From Vibrio algarum (GTDB lineage: Bacteria > Pseudomonadota > Gammaproteobacteria > Enterobacterales > Vibrionaceae), in NCBI RefSeq assembly GCF_028204155.1, contig NZ_JAQLOI010000001.1, forward strand, positions 310,001 to 374,000: a stretch of DNA of 64,000 nt, in the 5' to 3' direction. The position numbers and the translations under genes were made by a program. The notes below the pieces were generated by a model. The model was not told the origin of the DNA and made no database searches. It saw nothing but the letters and a program-made list of their open reading frames with translations. Shown here in pieces: positions 46,172 through 56,800 of this stretch (position 1 is its first letter; every line of letters starts with the position of its first letter).

Positions 46172-46202
46172 GTTAGTTAAACGAAACGGCTGCTTAACTA
46201 AC
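46172..46202. other. Stem-loop between the ATPase and binding-protein genes
   Basis: Inverted repeat GTTAGTTAA / TTAACTAAC around a 13-base loop in the leader of the binding-protein gene. There is no T run on its 3' side on the minus strand, so it is not a terminator. It could stabilise the mRNA or bind a regulator. Confidence 0.4.
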
Positions 46203-46208
46203 AAAAAA

Positions 46209-47918
46209 TCACGCGATATCTTCTCGTAGCCCAGTAAATTCGGGCATTAAGTCAATCAAATGTTTACTGTATTCATGTTGAGGGTCATTAAATAGCTGCT
46301 CAGTAGGTGCCACCTCTAAGAGTTGGCCCATTTGCATCACCCCTATGCGGTCACACATTTGTCGAATGACTGGTAAATCGTGACTAATAAACAACATAGT
46401 TAGGTTTAACTCATCTTGCAGGTCTTTTAACAAGTTAAGTATTTGAGCCTGAACCGAAACATCAAGAGCTGAGGTTGGTTCATCACATATTAACAATCGA
46501 GGTCTCGTTGCAAGTGCGCGTGCTATAGAAATACGTTGTCGCTGACCACCCGAAAATTCATGAGGATATTTTAAGCCCGCCATTCGACCTAACCCAACAT
46601 GATCCAACAGATCATGTACAATTTCTCGGGTTTCAGTCTCATTACGAGTTAATTTATGGAATCGAATAGGCTCGGCAATAATGTCAAAAATCTTCATCCT
46701 TGGATTCATAGAGGTATAAGGATTTTGAAACACCATCTGCATCTGGCGACGCATTGGTCTGCGCTCTTTTTCCGATTTCAAACCGGTAAGGTCGATACCT
46801 TCAAAAGTAACTTTACCTGAGTTAGGTGTATATAAGCCGGCAATGATACGAGCAATCGTAGATTTACCCGAGCCAGATTCACCCACTAAACCAAAGGTTT
46901 CACCTTCAAAGACTTCAAAGCTGACATCATTAGAAGCTTGAACATACTCTCGACGACTTTCAAACAGAGAATCTTTGGTGATAAAGCGTAGATTTACATT
47001 TTCTACATTAAGAAGGGGGCCAGTGTACTCTCTCTCGTCTTGGCTTTGCCCAAGCCAATGGTTTTTCACATCTAGAGGTGCCATTTCATGGGCCTCTTCG
47101 ATGTAGCTAACCAGTGGGAAACGATCAAGTTTTTTATCTGAACGAGGAACCGCAGAAATTAGGCTGCGTGTATATGAATGGTCAGGATCACCTAATACTT
47201 TATCGGTTTTCCCAAATTCGACCAAGTCTCCACGGTACATAACCGCCACTTTGTCAGTTACGTTAGAGACAACACCCATATCATGGGTAACAAGCATACA
47301 ACCAACATTATTTGTAACGCACAGCTCTCGAATTAGGCTTAGGATTTGATCTTGAATAGAAACATCTAAAGCCGTCGTTGGTTCATCTGCAATAATAAGG
47401 TCAGGTTCACCAGCAAGCGCTATCGCAATAACAACACGTTGTCTCATACCACCAGAAAATTGATGAGGAAATTGCTTCAGTCTATTCTCTGGTTGCGGGA
47501 TCCCTACTTGATTCATCAGAGACAACGATCTCTCGTAGGCTTCTTCATCCGATACTTTCATATTGGCATGAATCGTTTCTTTAAGCTGATGCTCTACAGT
47601 GAAAAGTGGATTAAGAGAGGTCATTGGATCTTGGAAAATAAACCCAATTTTTGAACCCCGAACCTTTCTCATTTCTTCATTTGATAAACCGGATATTTTT
47701 TCTCCATCGAGAAAAACATCACCACCAGCAATAAGGCCAGGGGGGCTAAGCAAATCAATAACACCATTACCAACAGTAGATTTACCTGCTCCAGATTCAC
47801 CAACAACACCAACAATCTCACCTCGCTCAATATTGAACGATAGATTTTTTACTGCTGCATGCACACCATGCCTTGACGGATACTCGATCCGAAGGTTCTT
47901 AACTTCTAAAAGCGACAT
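46209..47918 (-). CDS. Fused peptide ABC transporter ATPase (DppD-DppF type)
   Basis: 569 residues carrying two complete nucleotide-binding domains, where E. coli dpp and opp use two proteins. Domain 1 (~1-260): Walker A GESGAGKST, signature FSGGMRQR, Walker B LIIADEP. Domain 2 (~300-565): GESGSGKST, FSGGQRQR, LLICDEP. Both domains look catalytically intact. First gene of the operon, with GAGGT upstream of the ATG. A single protein of this type is common for family-5 transporters. Confidence 0.94.
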   Translation of the reverse strand: MSLLEVKNLRIEYPSRHGVHAAVKNLSFNIERGEIVGVVGESGAGKSTVGNGVIDLLSPPGLIAGGDVFLDGEKISGLSNEEMRKVRGSKIGFIFQDPMTSLNPLFTVEHQLKETIHANMKVSDEEAYERSLSLMNQVGIPQPENRLKQFPHQFSGGMRQRVVIAIALAGEPDLIIADEPTTALDVSIQDQILSLIRELCVTNNVGCMLVTHDMGVVSNVTDKVAVMYRGDLVEFGKTDKVLGDPDHSYTRSLISAVPRSDKKLDRFPLVSYIEEAHEMAPLDVKNHWLGQSQDEREYTGPLLNVENVNLRFITKDSLFESRREYVQASNDVSFEVFEGETFGLVGESGSGKSTIARIIAGLYTPNSGKVTFEGIDLTGLKSEKERRPMRRQMQMVFQNPYTSMNPRMKIFDIIAEPIRFHKLTRNETETREIVHDLLDHVGLGRMAGLKYPHEFSGGQRQRISIARALATRPRLLICDEPTSALDVSVQAQILNLLKDLQDELNLTMLFISHDLPVIRQMCDRIGVMQMGQLLEVAPTEQLFNDPQHEYSKHLIDLMPEFTGLREDIA

Positions 47919-48520
47919 TACCAGACCTCGACTACGGCGCTAACTGCCCTGTCTGCAAATTGATTCCATTCATTACCAGAATAAAGCCCTGATAATCTAA
48001 TAACTGACAAATTTGGCAAATAATTCACTAAAAAGCAACATATATAGTATAAAAACGCGCATCTAGATAATTTCAAAGCACTTAGATTCAATAATTATTC
48101 ATTTTTTATACAATTATAACGATTCGTGAAATATGCAATTACTCTAAATAAAGTGCAGAAAGCACCTAATTAAAGAGGATTACGTTGAATCATTCGCTAT
48201 TAGACAAATATCGGCACACTGAGATTCAGATATTTAAATGCATATTTATCCCTATAAATATTTAACAAAAAGAAAACATAAACTAAATTTAGATAGTATC
48301 ATGGTTTTATACACCACCAAATCAACAAAAAACCAGTCAATAAAACCAAACAAACACTCACGTCAGATATTTTGTAATAACAAAGTGAATAGAGAAAAAT
48401 AAAGAATTACCCAAAAATACACTTAGACAATAAGTTTATTACCGAGTTATACGAATTTGATTTCAATACGACCGCCATAGATATATCACTCATTTTCGAT
48501 TAACTAATACTAAATTAGTG
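47919..48520. other. Long AT-rich upstream region of the ABC operon
   Basis: About 600 bases without a credible gene. On the minus strand TTGAAA (48076-48071) and TATACT (48051-48046), with a somewhat long 19-base spacer, form a possible promoter for the ABC transporter operon, leaving a leader of about 120 bases. The rest is AT-rich with no hairpin or RNA gene that I recognise. Confidence 0.4.
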
Positions 48521-48553
48521 TCTGATGCGCTACCAAACTGCGCTATTCTCCGA
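48521..48553 (-). pseudogene. tRNA-Pro remnant (5' half)
   Basis: 33 bases match the 5' half (acceptor strand and D arm, to the anticodon stem) of the tRNA-Pro genes at 48599 and 48843 with about five differences. The anticodon loop, variable region, T arm and 3' acceptor are gone. It lies just past the operon terminator. It is the scar of a third Pro copy or of an integration/deletion event. Confidence 0.75.
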
Positions 48554-48563
48554 ATTTACATGT

Positions 48564-48594
48564 AAAAAAGCCCCGTCTAATGACGAGGCTTTTA
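48564..48594 (-). terminator. Terminator of the tRNA operon
   Basis: Minus-strand stem GCCTCGTC / GACGGGGC with a TAAT-type loop (AAAAGCCTCGTCATTAGACG...) followed by T6, directly after the last tRNA-Pro. A second copy of the stem occurs inside the duplicated unit at 48809-48836. Confidence 0.75.
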
Positions 48595-48598
48595 AAGA

Positions 48599-48675
<77 letters not shown>

Positions 48676-48720
48676 AAATCTTGCTTTAAACCTAGATATT
48701 AAGTCTAAGTCTTTAAATAA

Positions 48721-48797
48721 TGGGGTGGCTAACGAGACTCGAACTCGCGACAACCGGAATCACAATCCAGGGCTCTACCAACTGAGCTATAGCCACC
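48721..48797 (-). tRNA. tRNA-His (GTG)
   Basis: 77 bases with CCA. GGTGGCTATAGCTCAG... with anticodon stem CTGGA/TCCGG around TTGTGAT, anticodon GTG, and a T arm GAGTTCGAGTC. One of two identical copies. Confidence 0.97.
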
Positions 48798-48808
48798 ACT
48801 AAAAGTAT

Positions 48809-48836
48809 TAAAAGCCTCGTCTTTTGACGAGGCTTT
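48809..48836 (-). terminator. Internal terminator-like hairpin in the tRNA operon
   Basis: Perfect stem AAAGCCTCGTC / GACGAGGCTTT followed by TTTTAATA on the minus strand, between Pro copy 2 and His copy 1. It looks like the operon terminator carried along by the duplication, so it might reduce expression of the distal pair. Confidence 0.55.
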
Positions 48837-48842
48837 TAAAGA

Positions 48843-48919
<77 letters not shown>

Positions 48920-48964
48920 AATATCTTGTTTTAAACTCAGAAATAAATCTAAGCTTTTAAATAA

Positions 48965-49041
48965 TGGGGTGGCTAACGAGACTCGAACTCGCGACAACCG
49001 GAATCACAATCCAGGGCTCTACCAACTGAGCTATAGCCACC
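48965..49041 (-). tRNA. tRNA-His (GTG)
   Basis: 77 bases with CCA, identical to the copy at 48721. Anticodon GTG in TTGTGAT. Confidence 0.97.
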
Positions 49042-49080
49042 ACTAATTTTTCACCAATAATACATGACACTTCCGGAAAT

Positions 49081-49157
<77 letters not shown>

Positions 49158-49443
49158 ATGCCCCATCGGCGGAGTGGAATAATACGTAGATCGTCTTTCT
49201 CAGTCTAGTTTTTTTTACAGTTTTTTTATTAATTGTTGTCTTTTTCAGCAGTTAGGATGTGATAAAGCGCTAATCATGGCGATCTTGGTATTTATTGCAA
49301 TAAATTAACAGGATATAATCCCTTGAAATTTACACCGAATTAACAATGTGTTTTCAAATTTTCTATTTTTAACTGAACACTCTAACAATCTTTGCTGAAC
49401 ACAAGCCCAATAAAAACGATAACTGTAAAGTGAGCTAAAACAT

Positions 49444-49851
49444 ATGTCTCTAAGAATAATCGGCGTACTATTCGCTGCAATTACATTTTCTGCTGGAACT
49501 CTAGCAACTAGCGTAAGTGACAAAGAATACGATGCAATAGCAGAACGCATCAAACCCGTCGGTGACGTTTATCTCGCAGGTGCAGCACCTGTTGTAGCAG
49601 AGCGCACTGAACCTCGTGATGGACCTACTGTATATAATACTTATTGTACAGCCTGTCATGCTACTGGCGCGGCTGGAGCCCCAATTAAAGGTAATGCTGA
49701 GCAGTGGGCTCCACGAATTGCACAGGGAATGGATGTATTAACCAACCATGCACTTCAAGGTTTTAATGCAATGCCAGCAAAAGGGTCTTGTATGGATTGT
49801 AGTGATGATGAAGTTATTGCAGCAATTAAATTCCTGACTGACGGAATGTAA
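49444..49851 (+). CDS. Cytochrome c5-family protein
   Basis: Periplasmic monohaem c-type cytochrome. 135 residues: signal peptide MSLRIIGVLFAAITFSAGTLA (~1-21), a spacer, then the haem site YCTACHATGAAGAPIKG (~68-84). The Met-containing loop FNAMPAKGSCMDCSDDEVIAAIKFL follows, with the two extra cysteines typical of cytochrome c5 (GSCMDCSD), which form a disulfide. Stand-alone gene with its own terminator. It probably carries electrons in respiration alongside the c4 encoded at 10769. Confidence 0.92.
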   Translation: MSLRIIGVLFAAITFSAGTLATSVSDKEYDAIAERIKPVGDVYLAGAAPVVAERTEPRDGPTVYNTYCTACHATGAAGAPIKGNAEQWAPRIAQGMDVLTNHALQGFNAMPAKGSCMDCSDDEVIAAIKFLTDGM

Positions 49852-49876
49852 TCTGCTTAATTCCCGTAAGACACTT

Positions 49877-49903
49877 AAGGGCTGATATTAGATCAGCCCT
49901 TTT
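49877..49903 (+). terminator. Terminator after the cytochrome c5 gene
   Basis: Stem AAGGGCTGAT / ATCAGCCCTT with a five-base loop, followed by T5, 25 bases after the stop codon. Confidence 0.88.
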
Positions 49904-49947
49904 TGCATCACATCACTTAATTGACACATCAATCGTAAAATATGACG

Positions 49948-51963
49948 CTACTTTTTAAACATTGACCGTATATTCGCGATATGTGCCTGTCCTTTTGCCA
50001 TACGTTCTTCCGGCGATTCTTTCTTTTTTACGCTCTCCCATTCGACATCATCGAATGGAAGTTCATCCAAAAATCGACTTTGAGTGGGTTTTATTAGTTC
50101 TCCGAATTGACGACGCTCTTTACACATCGTAAAGGTAAGCTCTTTTTGTGCCCGCGTAATACCGACATAAGCTAAGCGGCGTTCTTCTTCTACATTATCT
50201 TCATCAATACTGGTTTGATGTGGCAAAATTCCTTCCTCCGCCCCCATCAAATAGACAAACGGAAACTCCAAGCCTTTCGATGCATGTAGTGTCATTAACT
50301 GAACTTGATCGGCATCAGCATCTTCTTCTCCACGCTCCATCATGTCTCTAAGTGTTAAACGTAATACCACTTCTTTTAACGTTTTCGGTTCTTGATCGTA
50401 ATTGTCACCTTCAAGATCAGCCACTATCCAGCTGTATAACTCAGATACGTTCTTCATTCGCATTTCGGCGGCTTTTGCACTAGAAGACGTTTCATAAAGC
50501 CAATCTTCGTAATTAATATCTCGAACAAGCGAACGTAGTGCTTCAACGGTATTTCCTCTTTCTGCATTATCAGAAATAGCGACGATCCAATTGGAGAATT
50601 TTTGTAATGACTCTAATCCACGACCAGATAAATGCTGCTCTAGCCCAAGCTCAAAACTCGCTTCAAACAGGCTTTTTCCTCGCATGTTAGCGTAAGTGCC
50701 GAGCTTTTCTAACGTCACAGGACCAATCTCTCTTCTTGGCGTATTCACGATCCGCAAAAAAGCATTATCGTCATCTGGATTAACCAACACCTTTAAATAC
50801 GCCATTATATCTTTTATCTCTGCTCTAGAGAAAAATGAGGTTCCACCAGATATTTTATATGGTATCCGGTTTTGCATTAATGACTTTTCTATCAATCGAG
50901 ATTGGTGGTTCCCCCGATAAAGAATCGCATAGTCTTTATATTCCGTTCGATTTAAAAACTTATGAGCAATAATTTCGCCTGTCACTCTTTCAGCTTCATG
51001 ATCTTCATTTTTAGCCGTGAGGACTTTCAACTTCTCGCCATCTGGAATCTCAGAAAAAAGTTTCTTTTTAATTACATGAGGGTTGTTATCGATAAGGATA
51101 TTAGCCGCTCTTAAAATTCGGCTTGTTGAGCGGTAGTTTTGTTCTAGTTTTATTACTTTCAAACTAGGAAAATCTTTACTAAGCAGTACTAAGTTTTGAG
51201 GCTTGGCTCCTCGCCATGAGTATATTGACTGATCATCGTCTCCAACCACGGTTAAGCGACCTCTTTCGCCTACTAACAATTTTACTAATTCATATTGGCT
51301 AGTATTAGTATCTTGATATTCATCCACTAGTAGATAACGAATTCGAGATTGCCATTTTTGTCTAACATCTTCATTGCTCTTCAAAAGTAGCGTTGGCATA
51401 GATATTAGATCATCAAAATCCAACGCATTATAAGCTTTCATCTGTTTCTGATACGCATCGAAACAAGTTGCAAATACCGTCTCTTGTTCGGATCTCGCAT
51501 AACTCATCGCCTGAGCGGGCGTCAGCATGTCATTTTTCCAGTTTGAAATAGTACTCAACAGTTGCTTTAGTAAATCCTTATCACCGTCTAACTGCTCTTC
51601 TGTTAGCTCTTTTAGCAAAGCGAGTTGGTCTTGGTCATCGAAAAGCGAGAACCCAGCTTTCAAGCCAAGAACTTTATACTCTTTTCTAATGATATTCAGA
51701 CCCAATGTATGGAATGTAGACACCATTAGGCCTTTAGATTCTTGTTTACCTAAAGTTTGGCTAACACGCTCCTTCATCTCTCTTGCCGCTTTATTAGTGA
51801 AGGTTACAGCCGCGATATTACGTGCATTGTGACCGCACTGTTGTACCAAATACGCAATTTTGTTGGTAATCACACGAGTTTTACCTGACCCAGCGCCTGC
51901 CAATACTAAACAAGGTCCTGAGACAAATTTTACCGCTTCATCTTGCGCTGGATTTAGTTTCAT
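49948..51963 (-). CDS. rep: ATP-dependent DNA helicase Rep
   Basis: Superfamily 1A 3'-5' helicase that removes proteins ahead of the replisome. 671 residues (673 in E. coli). Motifs: Walker A LAGAGSGKTRVI (I), VTFTNKAAREMKERV (Ia), DEYQDTN (II), GDDDQSIYSWRGA (III), LEQNYRST (IV), MTLHASKGLEF (V), YVGITRAQ (VI). The ending (RSMFKK) matches Rep rather than UvrD. Divergent from vexR. Confidence 0.96.
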   Translation of the reverse strand: MKLNPAQDEAVKFVSGPCLVLAGAGSGKTRVITNKIAYLVQQCGHNARNIAAVTFTNKAAREMKERVSQTLGKQESKGLMVSTFHTLGLNIIRKEYKVLGLKAGFSLFDDQDQLALLKELTEEQLDGDKDLLKQLLSTISNWKNDMLTPAQAMSYARSEQETVFATCFDAYQKQMKAYNALDFDDLISMPTLLLKSNEDVRQKWQSRIRYLLVDEYQDTNTSQYELVKLLVGERGRLTVVGDDDQSIYSWRGAKPQNLVLLSKDFPSLKVIKLEQNYRSTSRILRAANILIDNNPHVIKKKLFSEIPDGEKLKVLTAKNEDHEAERVTGEIIAHKFLNRTEYKDYAILYRGNHQSRLIEKSLMQNRIPYKISGGTSFFSRAEIKDIMAYLKVLVNPDDDNAFLRIVNTPRREIGPVTLEKLGTYANMRGKSLFEASFELGLEQHLSGRGLESLQKFSNWIVAISDNAERGNTVEALRSLVRDINYEDWLYETSSSAKAAEMRMKNVSELYSWIVADLEGDNYDQEPKTLKEVVLRLTLRDMMERGEEDADADQVQLMTLHASKGLEFPFVYLMGAEEGILPHQTSIDEDNVEEERRLAYVGITRAQKELTFTMCKERRQFGELIKPTQSRFLDELPFDDVEWESVKKKESPEERMAKGQAHIANIRSMFKK

Positions 51964-52103
51964 TATTAATACTCGATGATGCTTCTGGGAAATGCGACCT
52001 ATAATAGTATCCTGACTCTCAGAATGCCATTATCAGATGGCGATATGATAATTAATCACATTCGAGACAGTTTATTTATTGAATTATTGGAGCAAAGTGA
52101 GAT

Positions 52104-52125
52104 AATGAATGAACGTTCATTCATT
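52104..52125 (+). promoter_or_regulatory. 22-bp palindromic operator upstream of vexR
   Basis: Perfect inverted repeat with arms AATGAATGAAC / GTTCATTCATT, 12 bases before the chosen vexR start. TetR-family repressors bind such palindromes. Its place between rep and vexRAB fits autorepression and control of the efflux operon. Confidence 0.75.
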
Positions 52126-52137
52126 TTTAGGCTAAAT

Positions 52138-52713
52138 ATGTCTTCCGAAGGTACAGATAAGAGAGAACTCATTTTAAACGCAACGGAATCATTAGTGGCG
52201 ATAGAGGGGATTCACGGACTATCTATGCAAAAAGTGGCTAAGCAAGCGGGTGTAGCTGCAGGGACTATTTACAGATATTTTAACGATAAAGAACATTTAA
52301 TCGAGGAAACTCGGTTTCATGTTACTCAAAGAACAGCAGATATTATTCAAGCTGGTCTTAGTGATGACATGCAATTGAAAGAAAAGTACATCACTATATG
52401 GTTAAACATTTGGCATTTTTCTAAAACTAAAAATGCCATCAAAAGCCATATGCTTTTTGAACAGCTCTGTTCGAATCAGAGTGAGCAAGATACGTTAAAA
52501 GTAAAAAAGATGTTTTATAAAATTGATCAAATGTTCAATGAAGGTAAAGCTCAAGGAGTTTTTAAACCATTGGATAACGACATTTTATCGAGTGTAAGTA
52601 TTGAATCTAGCGCTGCGCTAGCTAGAAGACACAGAAAAAACTGCTTTCAGATTGACGAAGAGGCGATTAATCAAGCCATCGACGCAAGCTGGGATGCTTT
52701 AATTAATCATTAA
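52138..52713 (+). CDS. vexR: TetR-family repressor of the efflux operon (VexR-like)
   Basis: 191 residues from ATG 52138. The frame is open 54 codons further upstream, but that stretch crosses the operator palindrome and the rep promoter region and lacks TetR similarity. N-terminal helix-turn-helix: TDKRELILNATESLVAIEG, then LSMQKVAKQAGVAAGTIYRYFNDKEHLIEE. The C-terminal ligand domain is unique. It is 17 bases upstream of the membrane-fusion gene, so cotranscribed. The gene order and neighbours match vexR-vexA-vexB of Vibrio cholerae; the name is by that likeness. Confidence 0.85.
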   Translation: MSSEGTDKRELILNATESLVAIEGIHGLSMQKVAKQAGVAAGTIYRYFNDKEHLIEETRFHVTQRTADIIQAGLSDDMQLKEKYITIWLNIWHFSKTKNAIKSHMLFEQLCSNQSEQDTLKVKKMFYKIDQMFNEGKAQGVFKPLDNDILSSVSIESSAALARRHRKNCFQIDEEAINQAIDASWDALINH

Positions 52714-52730
52714 TTTCGGAGTTCAACAGA

Positions 52731-53849
52731 ATGAAGAGAAGAACCATATTTTGGTTTTTGGGTATGTTGGTTATCGTGGGTTTACTTTTTGGAACTGTCA
52801 TTTATAAAAAATTGACAGATTTTCAAAAAATGGGTGAAAGAATGGCTAACGCTCCTGAACAGGAGTTTCCAGTCACCACCATCAAAGTCGACTCAGTTGA
52901 CTGGATACCGACCATTCAAGCAATTGGTTTTATTGAGCCGAATCAAGGTGTCACTTTAACTACTGAATCAAATGGCGTCATTGACAAGATTGAATTTGAT
53001 TCGGGTGAAATAGTGAAAACCGGACAGAAATTGGTTCTTCTTGATACTGAAGTAGAAAAAGCCAACTTAAATAGCTCTAAAGCTCGTTTACCAGCAGCAG
53101 AAGCCAAATATAAACGCTATAAAGGTCTTTATAAAAAAGGCTCCGTATCTAAAGAATCTTATGATACTGCAGAAGCGGAATATTTCTCTCTACAAGCCGA
53201 TATTAAATCTTTAGAAGCATCAATAGACAGGCGCGAAATTTCAGCTCCATTTGATGGTGTGGTAGGTATTAGAAATGTGTTCTTAGGTCAATATCTACAG
53301 CCTGGCGATGATATTGTTCGACTTGAAGACACTAGTGTAATGCGCCTTCGTTTTACCGTTTCCCAAACAGATATTTCTCGCATCTATATCGGCCAAGAAA
53401 TGGACATTCGAGTAGATTCGTACCCAGAAGAATCGTTTATCGGATCTATTTCTGCAATTGAACCAGCTGTTGATGTTAAAAGTGGTTTAGTAGAAGTCCA
53501 AGCTGATATTCCAAATAATGGCGGTAAACTTCGAAGCGGTATGTTTGCACGTGCAGACATCATTCTACCAACAGTAAGAGATCAAGTAGTTCTGCCTCAG
53601 ATCGCTATTACATTTACGCTATATGGCGACAATGTTTATGTGCTAACTGACGTGGATGGCGTCACACGTGTTAAACAGCAAGTTATCAATGTTGGTGAGC
53701 GTAAAGATGATATAGCACACATCCTAAGTGGTGTTAAAGCTGGTGATGAAATTGTCACATCAGGCCAAGTCCGCTTGAGTAACGATGCCAAAGTTAAAGT
53801 AGTGGAGAATGATGCACTTACTCCTCCTACTGAAACACCGATGCTGTAA
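52731..53849 (+). CDS. vexA: RND efflux periplasmic adaptor (VexA-like)
   Basis: Membrane-fusion protein joining an inner-membrane RND pump to an outer-membrane channel. 372 residues. N-terminal membrane anchor IFWFLGMLVIVGLLFGTVIY (~5-24), no lipobox. Lipoyl halves VTLTTESNGVIDKIEFDSGEIVKTGQKLVLLD and RREISAPFDGVVGIRNVFLGQYLQPGD flank a hairpin coiled coil (~100-155). Then the beta-barrel and membrane-proximal domains (GMFARADIILP, VLTDVDGVTRVK). GGAG upstream. 12 bases before the pump gene. Confidence 0.93.
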   Translation: MKRRTIFWFLGMLVIVGLLFGTVIYKKLTDFQKMGERMANAPEQEFPVTTIKVDSVDWIPTIQAIGFIEPNQGVTLTTESNGVIDKIEFDSGEIVKTGQKLVLLDTEVEKANLNSSKARLPAAEAKYKRYKGLYKKGSVSKESYDTAEAEYFSLQADIKSLEASIDRREISAPFDGVVGIRNVFLGQYLQPGDDIVRLEDTSVMRLRFTVSQTDISRIYIGQEMDIRVDSYPEESFIGSISAIEPAVDVKSGLVEVQADIPNNGGKLRSGMFARADIILPTVRDQVVLPQIAITFTLYGDNVYVLTDVDGVTRVKQQVINVGERKDDIAHILSGVKAGDEIVTSGQVRLSNDAKVKVVENDALTPPTETPML

Positions 53850-53861
53850 TTGGGGGATTAA

Positions 53862-56800
53862 ATGCGCTTTACTGACATATTCATAAAACGTCCAGTTTTA
53901 GCGGTATCTATCAGTTTTTTGATTGCTTTGCTTGGATTTCAAGCAATATTCAAGATGCAGGTACGCGAATACCCTGAAATGACGAATACAGTTGTCACTG
54001 TCACAACTGGTTATTACGGAGCCAGTGCAGATCTCATTCAAGGTTTTATTACACAACCTTTAGAGCAAGCAATAGCCCAAGCCGATAATATTGATTTCAT
54101 GACATCTCAATCAGTTCTGGGTACTTCTACCATTACGGTGACCATGAAGCTCAATACTGATCCCAATGCTGCTCTATCTGATATTCTTGCAAAAACAAAC
54201 TCCGTAAGGTCTCTACTACCTAGTGAATCAGAAGACCCAACGGTTACGATGTCTACTGGTTCAACGACTGCAGTACTTTATATTGGCTTTACCAGTGAAG
54301 AGTTAGCTTCAAGTCAAGTTACTGATTACCTTGAAAGAGTTATCGATCCTCAGTTATTTTCAGTTAGCGGTGTCGCTAGTGTAGATCATTACGGTGGGTC
54401 TAAATATGCAATGCGTATTTGGTTAGACCCTGCGAAAATGGCGGCATTAGGTATTACCGCTACCGAAATCATGGGTGTACTCAACTCAAACAACTATCAA
54501 TCAGCAACGGGCCAATCTACCGGTGAGTTTGTTATTTATAACGGTAGTGCGGACACACAAATTTCAAGTGTGGCAGAACTTAAGCGTTTAGTCGTTAAAC
54601 AAGAAGAAGGCGAACTGGTTCGCTTGAGTGATGTTGCAAATGTCACTAGAGAAAAAAGCCATGACGTTGTTAGAGCTAACGCTAATGGACGAGAAGCTGT
54701 TGTTGTTGCTATTAACGCAGCGCCAAGTGCTAATCCGATCAACATAGCAAAAGATGTATTAGACATTTTACCAACTCTTAAACAGAACATGCCTAGCAAC
54801 ATTGAGATGAATGTTCTATATGACTCTACCGTTGCGATTAATGAATCCATTAATGAAGTTATAAAAACTATTGCTGAAGCTGCACTCATTGTAATAGTAG
54901 TTATTACCTTATTCTTGGGATCATTGCGTGCAGTAATTATCCCCATAGTTACTATCCCACTGTCTCTTATTGGTGTGGCTATGGTAATGCAGACAATGGG
55001 GTTCTCGTGGAACTTAATGACATTACTTGCAATGGTGCTTGCTATCGGGCTTGTTGTAGATGATGCCATCGTTGTTTTGGAAAACGTAGATCGACACTTA
55101 AAGTTGGGTGAGTCCCCGTTTAGGGCTGCTATTATAGGTACTAGAGAAATTGCAATGCCTGTTATTGCAATGACATTGACTTTAGGCGCGGTATACGCAC
55201 CAATAGCAATGATGGGAGGAATTACAGGATCTCTATTTAAAGAGTTTGCATTGACACTTGCTGGTGCCGTTTTTGTTTCCGGTATTATTGCTTTAACACT
55301 ATCTCCTATGATGTGTTCGAAGATGCTTAAAGCTAACGAAAAACCAAGCAGATTCGAAAAAGCTGTACACAGGGCACTTGATGGCTTAACTAATGTATAC
55401 GTCTCAATGCTTAGCGCTGTAATGAAAACACGTCCAGTGATACTTATTTTTGCCGTCATCGTCTTCGGTGTATTACCAGTTCTGTTTAAGCTGATTCCAA
55501 GTGAATTAGCACCTTCTGAAGATAAAGGCATTGTAATGTTGATGGGTACAGGTCCATCAAATGCAAACCTAGACTATTTGCAAAAATCGATGGCTGATGT
55601 CAATCAGATACTGGCTGATCAACCGGAAGTCTCTTATTCACAGGTATTTGTTGGTGTACCAAGCTCAAACCAGGCATTCGGTATCGCCTCAATGGTGCCT
55701 TGGAGTGAACGTGAAGCAAGTCAGGCTGAAGTTACACAACGTGTAACTGGGTTGATTAAACAAGTTCCTGCTATGAATGTAATCGCATTCCAGATGCCCG
55801 AACTACCTGGTGCAGGCTCTGGTCTGCCAGTTCAGTTTGTTATCAATACTCCTAACAACTTTGAAAGCTTATTCCAAATAGCAACCGAAGTACTTATGGA
55901 GACAATAAAAAGTCCTAGTTTCGTATATGCAGATATTGATTTGAATTACGATTCAGCGACAATGAAAATCAGTATTGATAAAGACAAGGCAGGCGCTTAC
56001 GGTGTCACCATGCAAGACATTGGTGTCACGTTAAGTACTATGATGGCCGATGGTTATGTTAATCGAATTGATTTAAATGGTCGCTCTTATGAAGTTATTC
56101 CACAGGTGGAACGTAAGTATCGACTTAATCCTGAATCAATGAACAACTATTACGTTCGTTCTGCTTCTGGTAAAGCCGTTCCGCTTGGTAGCTTAATCAG
56201 TATTGATGTTATCGCTGAACCTAGGTCGCTTCCGCATTTCAACCAACTTAACTCTGCAACCATTGGTGCAGTGCCCATCATTCCAATGGGTGATGCCATT
56301 GCTTGGTTTGAAAATATCGCGGAAACTAAGTTACCTGACGGATACACACATGACTACATGGGTGAATCGAGACAATATGTCACTGAAGGAAGTTCGTTAT
56401 TTACAACCTTTGGACTTGCACTTGCTATCATATTCTTGGTTTTAGCAATTCAATTTGAATCGCTTAGAGATCCGTTGGTCATCATGGTATCTGTGCCACT
56501 GGCAATTTGTGGTGCATTAGTCGCCTTGGCTTGGGGTTTGTCCTCCATGAATATTTACTCTCAAGTCGGTTTGATTACCCTTGTTGGTTTAATCACCAAA
56601 CACGGTATTTTGATATGTGAGGTAGCTAAAGAAGAGCAACTTCATAATGGAATGTCTCGAACAGAAGCCGTTATGGAAGCCGCTAAAGTTCGTCTACGTC
56701 CAATCTTAATGACAACCGCGGCTATGATTGCAGGTCTGATTCCACTTATGTACGCAAGTGGCGCTGGGGCAGCTCAACGCTTCAGTATTGGTATTGTAAT

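Noticed and set aside
54536..55531. 331-codon antisense frame in vexB
   Set aside because: Long antisense frames are common opposite conserved membrane-protein genes; composition is typical of the complement of hydrophobic helices, with no recognisable domain.
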